A stretch of 64,000 nt of DNA from Clostridia bacterium (lineage in GTDB: Bacteria; Bacillota; Clostridia; Oscillospirales; Acutalibacteraceae): contig JAFSGP010000040.1 of assembly GCA_017440755.1 (NCBI GenBank), forward strand, positions 23,452 to 87,451, read 5' to 3'. The position numbers and the translations under genes were made by a program. Shown one piece after another: positions 59,556 through 64,000 of this stretch (its first letter is position 1; each line of letters starts with the position of its first letter). Under the pieces are notes generated by a model. That model was not told the origin of the DNA and ran no database searches. It saw only the letters and a list, made by a program, of their open reading frames with translations.

Positions 59556-60284
59556 ATGCTTGAACTGAAGAACATTACCTACACCGTGGAGAATGAACAG
59601 GGACGCTCTCTGGACATTCTGCGGGATATTAACCTGACTGTTGACGAGCGGTTTGTGGCGATTACCGGTCCCAACGGCGGCGGCAAATCCACCTTGGCCA
59701 AGGTGATTGCCGGCATTATCACCCCCACGTCCGGACAGATTTTGCTGGACGGGGAGGACATTACGACCTGCTCGATTACCGAGCGCGCGCAGAAGGGCAT
59801 CAGCTTTGCCTTTCAGCAGCCTGTCCGCTTTAAGGGGCTGACGGTAAAGGACCTGATTACGCTGGCGGCAGGACGGGATATCTCCATTTCGGAGGCGTGC
59901 AACTTCCTGTCGGAGGTGGGTCTCTGCGCCCGCGAGTACATTAACCGTGAAATCAACGCCAGCCTGTCCGGCGGCGAGCTTAAGCGCATTGAGATTGCTA
60001 TGATTCTCGCCCGCGGCACCAAGCTGTCCATTTTCGACGAGCCGGAGGCGGGCATCGACCTGTGGAGCTTTAACAACCTCATTCGCGTGTTTGAGAATAT
60101 GCATGAGAAGCTGGGCGGCTCTATCCTTATCATCTCTCACCAGGAGCGGATTCTCAATATCGCCGACCGCGTTATCGTGGTGGCGGACGGACGCATTCGC
60201 ACCGAGGGCAGTCGGGAGGAGATTCTCCCCGACCTGTTGGCGGACGGGGTTTCTCCCTGTGCCGTGCTGACGGAAAAGCTGTAA
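59556..60284 (+). CDS. sufC: Fe-S cluster assembly ATPase SufC
   Basis: The 242-residue ABC ATPase has Walker A GPNGGGKSTLAKVIAG, the Q-loop region ISFAFQQPVRFKGLTVKDLI, the signature LSGGELKRIEIAMILARG and Walker B LSIFDEPEAGIDLW followed by a switch His in LIISHQERIL. These match SufC, which drives conformational change in the SufB partner. It is followed by a SufB-type gene 13 bases on, and no sufD, sufS or sufU is in the window. ATG 59556 is preceded only by GAAGGGCAAAAGACCT, a weak ribosome site. Confidence 0.88.
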   Translation: MLELKNITYTVENEQGRSLDILRDINLTVDERFVAITGPNGGGKSTLAKVIAGIITPTSGQILLDGEDITTCSITERAQKGISFAFQQPVRFKGLTVKDLITLAAGRDISISEACNFLSEVGLCAREYINREINASLSGGELKRIEIAMILARGTKLSIFDEPEAGIDLWSFNNLIRVFENMHEKLGGSILIISHQERILNIADRVIVVADGRIRTEGSREEILPDLLADGVSPCAVLTEKL

Positions 60285-60297
60285 GGGGGTGCGGAAG

Positions 60298-61215
60298 ATG
60301 GATAAGATTGAACAAAATCTGTTAGAGCAGATTGCGGACCTCCACGAAGTGCCGCAGGGTGCTTACAATATCCGTGCCAACGGCGAGACCGCAGGACGCA
60401 GCACCACGGAGAACATCGACATTGTGACTAAGGCGGACAAGCCCGGTATCGATATTATCATCAAGGCGGGCACCAAGAAGGAAAGTGTCCACATTCCCGT
60501 TCTGCTCAGCCAGACGGGACATCAGGAGATGGTGTACAACGATTTCTTTGTTGGCGAGGACGCGGACGTTGTGATTGTGGCGGGCTGCGGCATTCACAAT
60601 GGGGGAGACGAGGAGTCCCGCCACGACGGTATCCACGCCTTCCATCTGGCACCCGGTGCCCGCGTACGGTACGTGGAGAAGCATTACGGCTCCGGCAACG
60701 GTAATGGCCGGCGGGTGATGAACCCCACCACCGTGCTGGACTTGGCGCAGAATGCCTATATGGAGATGGAAACCACCCAGATTAAGGGCGTTACCTCCAC
60801 CAAGCGGGACACCCGTGCCACGCTGGCGGCGGGGGCGACTCTGATTATCAAAGAGAAGCTGATGACCCATGGGGAACAGGTGGCGGAAACGGATTTCGTC
60901 ATCGACCTCAACGGGGAGGACGCCAGCGCTCACGTGGTATCGCGTTCGGTGGCAAAGGATACCTCCCGTCAGGTGTTTCGCTCCTGCGTCAACGGCAATA
61001 GCCGTTGCACCGCCCACACCGAGTGCGACGCCATAATCATGGACGACGCCTGCGTCAGCGCCATTCCTGAGGTGACCGCCAACCATCTGGATGCCTCCCT
61101 GATTCACGAGGCAGCCATTGGTAAGATTGCGGGCGAACAGCTGATTAAGCTGATGACCCTCGGCCTTTCGGAGAAAGAGGCGGAGGAGCAGATTGTCAGC
61201 GGTTTCCTGAAATAA
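60298..61215 (+). CDS. sufB: SufB/SufD-type Fe-S scaffold protein (short, minimal system)
   Basis: The 305-residue protein belongs to the SufBD beta-helix family: GARVRYVEKHYGSG, MEMETTQIKGVTSTKRDTRA, a repetitive beta core, and C-terminal HEAAIGKIAGEQLIKLMTLG with the EEAEEQIVSGFL tail. Classical SufB has about 465 residues, so this is a short form lacking much of the N-terminal region. With SufC it looks like a two-gene minimal Suf/SMS system as described for some Firmicutes and archaea. ATG 60298 follows AGGGGGTGCGGAAG. The cluster supports Fe-S-rich proteins such as IorA and the GlcF-like protein. Confidence 0.85.
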   Translation: MDKIEQNLLEQIADLHEVPQGAYNIRANGETAGRSTTENIDIVTKADKPGIDIIIKAGTKKESVHIPVLLSQTGHQEMVYNDFFVGEDADVVIVAGCGIHNGGDEESRHDGIHAFHLAPGARVRYVEKHYGSGNGNGRRVMNPTTVLDLAQNAYMEMETTQIKGVTSTKRDTRATLAAGATLIIKEKLMTHGEQVAETDFVIDLNGEDASAHVVSRSVAKDTSRQVFRSCVNGNSRCTAHTECDAIIMDDACVSAIPEVTANHLDASLIHEAAIGKIAGEQLIKLMTLGLSEKEAEEQIVSGFLK

Positions 61216-61230
61216 GAAGAACGTCTATTC

Positions 61231-61264
61231 AAAAAGCCGATGCTCAGCCGAGCATCGGCTTTTT
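61231..61264 (+). terminator. Terminator after sufB
   Basis: Perfect 15-bp stem, 61231-61245 with 61250-61264, ending in T residues. Confidence 0.9.
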
Positions 61265-61476
61265 GCGTGGGGGAGGTGGTGTCGCCTCGTTCTTACGGTT
61301 GCTTAGTCGCGGTGGACAACGGCATGTTGTCCGTAAAACAAGGTCTATATAATGTACAAAAGCAAGAAACCCTACCATAAAGTCATTTCGCCCTATTGGA
61401 ATGGGCGCTAAAATATGGTAAAAAAGAATTAAGTATCCAGTATTGGATATTAATTTTTAGAAAGCGAGGAAATCCT
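61265..61476 (+). other. Noncoding leader of the last surface protein
   Basis: No gene fits. A weak promoter (TTGTCC 61327-61332/TATAAT 61348-61353, spacer 15) and the inverted repeat TATCCAGTATTGGATA (61434-61449) just ahead of the ribosome site are the only visible signals. Confidence 0.4.
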
Positions 61477-64000
61477 ATGCGCAAAAGAATCTTAGCAATT
61501 CTCTCTGCCTGCGTTATGCTGTTCACCTGCATATTCGCAGCACTGCCCGTCGCAGCGGACGCATCTTATGCCTATGAGATCGTCCAGGACTACGAGGGCG
61601 CAAACCCCAACGGCGCTTATTGGGGCCACGCCAACTTGGTTGACGGTGGCGTCGCTGATGCGCAGACGAAGGATCCCGATGTGGCACAGGCTGCCCTGTC
61701 CGGTTTGGGCTCTTTCTCCACTCAGCTTACCTGTATCGGCACGTCCGGTGCTGACCATCTGGTGGCTGATGCTGCTACGATGCAGCACGACCTGTCCAAC
61801 CCCACCGGTATCTTCTTCCGTATGAAGAGCAGCCGGACTGCGGTTACCACGATGTATGTCAGCACCTGCGGTGCGGCGTCTACCGACGTGGTTTGGGGCG
61901 GCAACAACAACGCTCAGTTCGCTCTGATGAACTGGAGCTACAACAACGCTTGCGTCAATGCGCGTTACTACGCATTGGACGGCACCAACAAGACCGTCTC
62001 CGGTGACGGTCGTTTGGTGCCTGCCAATTTTGATGGCTATGTGTTCATCCCCTGTGACCTGTCCGGCAAGTCTCTGGAAGGTCTGACCATTATGTACGCT
62101 CAGAACTGGGCGGTTGGCGGTTATGACTTCCTGTCCCAGTGGTGGGGCGATCCCACCCAGACTGTGGTTACCTACGATAACGTTGGTTTCTACACCGCCG
62201 CTTCCGCGGAGGAGTGCATTGCCATCATGAACGAGGTTGAGGGTAGCTACAAGTCCTATGCCGTTGACCAGTTCCAGGCTTACGAGACCGCCGAGCAGCA
62301 GGCGAACGCCGCTGCTGTCGGTGCTAAAGTGAATAGCGGCGACGGCGACCTTATTACCAACCGTTATGTGACCGATGGTCAGCTGAGCGGTACCACCTCT
62401 CGTGAATTGTACTACTACGGCGCTACTGGTCGTGTCGGCGCTGACTATCCGGTGATGAATGCTCCCGCTTCCAAGCTGGGCAAGACTACCGGTATCTATG
62501 TTCGTATCAAAACCAATACGGTGGTGAAGACTCCCTTCCTCATTCTGCCCACTGATGATAAGGAAGGCGCCCTGAACTGGCCGAACAATTTCGGTCCCAA
62601 GGCCACAAAGTATTATAATCTGAATGGTGAGCTGGTTTCCACCAGCACCTACATCTTGCCCGCCGGCTTTGATGGTTACGCTTTCATTCCCTGTGGCGAT
62701 GTGCAGGGCAAGGCGATTGCCGCCCATCTGTTGCCTTATTGGTTTGCAAATGCCTATGCTGCTGCAGAACTTGATGGGACTGGCCACTGGTGGGTTGCCG
62801 GTCCTGACGGCACCGCTCCTACTATCCTCCTCGACAACATTGGTTACTACGCTGTAGTTTCCGATGCGGATTATGCGGCTGTCGTTTCTGACTTGGTTGC
62901 CAACAATCCCGTTATCGAGCCTCAGGTTGAGTTCGATGTATTCCAGACCTATGAGTCTGCCGAGGAGCGCGCCAATGCAGGTGCCAACGGCGAGAACATT
63001 GCTATCCCCGACGGCGGTAATGGCATCACCAATAAGTATGCCACTGCCGGTATGCTCAACGGCGCTTACAGCCGTGAGCTGTACTGGGTTGCTTTCAATA
63101 ACGGTGCGGATTATTTGGTGAAGAGCGCTCCCGCTTCCAAACTGGAAAAGACCACCGGTATCTTCTTCCGTATGAATACCACCACGGTGGTTGACACCTC
63201 CTTTAAGGCGCTGGCGATTGCCGATGCCGATGCGGATGATGACAACAAGATTGACGGTTGGAGCGATTCTTCCATCGCTGCCAAGTTCTACAACTTGGAT
63301 GGCGAGCTGGTTGCCACCAGCAACAACATCCTGCCCGCCGGCTTTAACGGCTATGTATTCATCCCCACCGGCGATGTAGCGGGTCAGGAGATCGTCGCTA
63401 TGCTGCTGCCCAACTGGTTCGGCAATGCGTACACCTCCGGCGCCAACTGCGGTCACTGGTGGGCTGCCGGCCCCGATGGCTCTATCCCGATTGTTCGTTT
63501 TGACGACATCGGCTACTACTATGCTCCCAAGGGCTCTGATGCCAACTATGCTGACCTGGTAGCTAATCTGGAGGCCGAGGTCGTGGCTCACTCTCACGAG
63601 TGGGTTGGCGCTACCTGCCAGGCTCCTATGACCTGCTCCGCTTGCGGTCTGACCTCCGGTCAGCCTCTCAAGCACGAGTATGACAACGAGTGCGATGTGG
63701 ACTGCAACCTGTGCGGCGAGGCTCGCGAGGTGGAGCACAACGTGATCGCTGTGGAGGCGAAGGACGCCACCTGCTACGAGAACGGTAACATTGCTTACTG
63801 GTACTGCGACGTTTGCGGTCAGGCTTGGCTGGACGAGGCTTGCATGCTGAACACCAACCTGATGTCTGTGGTTACTCCCGCTGCCCACCCCGAGGCAACT
63901 CATGTGGAGGCTAAGGCTGCTACCTGCTACGAGGATGGTAACATCGAGTACTGGTACTGCGAGGCTTGCGGTCAGGCTTGGCTGGACGAGGCTTGCACGC
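61477..64000 (+). CDS. Secreted repeat surface protein with C-terminal Cys-pair modules (cut by the right edge)
   Basis: At least 841 codons stay open to the edge. The start MRKRILAILSACVMLFTC is a signal peptide; AAAGCGAGGAAATCCT precedes the ATG. Three related modules of about 220 residues follow (around 30-245, 262-480 and 490-700), each with a (K)TTGIFFRM- or TTGIYVRI-type strand, GFDGYVFIP and a WW/Trp-rich end. After these come HEWVGATCQAPMTCSACG and repeated CYE.GNI.YWYC..CGQAWLDEAC units. The same Cys-pair style occurs in the LRR protein at the left edge. It is an extracellular, probably glycan-binding protein; the C-terminal anchor is not visible. Confidence 0.8.
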   Translation, partial: MRKRILAILSACVMLFTCIFAALPVAADASYAYEIVQDYEGANPNGAYWGHANLVDGGVADAQTKDPDVAQAALSGLGSFSTQLTCIGTSGADHLVADAATMQHDLSNPTGIFFRMKSSRTAVTTMYVSTCGAASTDVVWGGNNNAQFALMNWSYNNACVNARYYALDGTNKTVSGDGRLVPANFDGYVFIPCDLSGKSLEGLTIMYAQNWAVGGYDFLSQWWGDPTQTVVTYDNVGFYTAASAEECIAIMNEVEGSYKSYAVDQFQAYETAEQQANAAAVGAKVNSGDGDLITNRYVTDGQLSGTTSRELYYYGATGRVGADYPVMNAPASKLGKTTGIYVRIKTNTVVKTPFLILPTDDKEGALNWPNNFGPKATKYYNLNGELVSTSTYILPAGFDGYAFIPCGDVQGKAIAAHLLPYWFANAYAAAELDGTGHWWVAGPDGTAPTILLDNIGYYAVVSDADYAAVVSDLVANNPVIEPQVEFDVFQTYESAEERANAGANGENIAIPDGGNGITNKYATAGMLNGAYSRELYWVAFNNGADYLVKSAPASKLEKTTGIFFRMNTTTVVDTSFKALAIADADADDDNKIDGWSDSSIAAKFYNLDGELVATSNNILPAGFNGYVFIPTGDVAGQEIVAMLLPNWFGNAYTSGANCGHWWAAGPDGSIPIVRFDDIGYYYAPKGSDANYADLVANLEAEVVAHSHEWVGATCQAPMTCSACGLTSGQPLKHEYDNECDVDCNLCGEAREVEHNVIAVEAKDATCYENGNIAYWYCDVCGQAWLDEACMLNTNLMSVVTPAAHPEATHVEAKAATCYEDGNIEYWYCEACGQAWLDEACT

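Overview
The window reads as a stretch of chromosome from a gut-type, anaerobic, Gram-positive Clostridia bacterium (Oscillospiraceae-like; an inference from the whole picture). Support: canonical AGGAGG ribosome sites, TTGACA-N17-TATAAT promoters and U-tailed terminators throughout, a T-box riboswitch, a Gram-positive type SOS box, sortase-type cell-wall anchoring, ferredoxin-dependent indolepyruvate oxidoreductase, an ETF-coupled flavin oxidase and a two-gene SufC/SufB iron-sulfur system. No rRNA, tRNA, CRISPR array or insertion sequence was found.

Layout. 1-3.8 kb: start of a nitroreductase, a strongly structured RNA with its own promoter and terminator, and a secreted leucine-rich-repeat protein. 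3.8-11.7 kb: amino-sugar island with a frameshifted GntR regulator, a divergent operon of amino-sugar kinase, SIS-domain isomerase/deaminase and class II aldolase, then two paralogous cytoplasmic GH20 hexosaminidases. 11.7-23.4 kb: a YgjV-like membrane protein, then an RpiR regulator divergent from a nine-gene operon: fucose-isomerase-like protein, FAD-linked oxidase, Fe-S protein, class II aldolase, PfkB kinase, IolB-like isomerase, DUF4867 protein, FGGY kinase and an electron-transfer flavoprotein whose two subunits are fused into one short chain. 23.5-29.8 kb: RpiB-like isomerase, AraC regulator, clan GH-A hydrolase, and a second amino-sugar operon (PIG-L deacetylase, NagB-like protein, class II aldolase) with its AraC regulator. 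29.8-31.3 kb: a membrane protein with Sel1-like repeats.

31.4-39.3 kb: aryl-acid island. Phenylacetate-CoA ligase and an ACT protein lie behind a T-box whose specifier reads UUC (Phe); upstream are IorB, IorA and an acyl-CoA ligase, divergent from an SSS-family symporter. A Phe-starvation switch on phenylacetate-CoA ligase suggests that the route makes phenylalanine from phenylacetate rather than degrading it.

39.4-47.1 kb: SfsA, then a compact phage head-and-packaging cassette (CI-like repressor, terminase subunits, portal, scaffold-like protein, capsid, connector-like proteins) with no integrase, tail or lysis genes, ending at a terminator and starting under a promoter that carries a perfect SOS box. 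47.2-56.1 kb: TetR regulator with three operators around its promoter, followed by a 2677-residue wall-anchored adhesin. 56.2-61.2 kb: a HprK-like/PqqD-like/Ser-His signal-peptidase trio resembling a RiPP maturation cassette without a visible precursor, TrmL, two small membrane proteins, and SufC-SufB. 61.5-64 kb: a secreted repeat protein running off the right edge.

The strongest candidate for a new system is the operon at 13.4-23.4 kb. It has lower inositol-pathway-like steps (isomerase, kinase, aldolase) but lacks the upper inositol genes; in their place are a sugar isomerase, a second kinase and a flavin oxidase/Fe-S/fused-ETF electron-transfer module. The phenylalanine T-box on an aryl-acid activating operon and the SOS-controlled head-only phage cassette come next.
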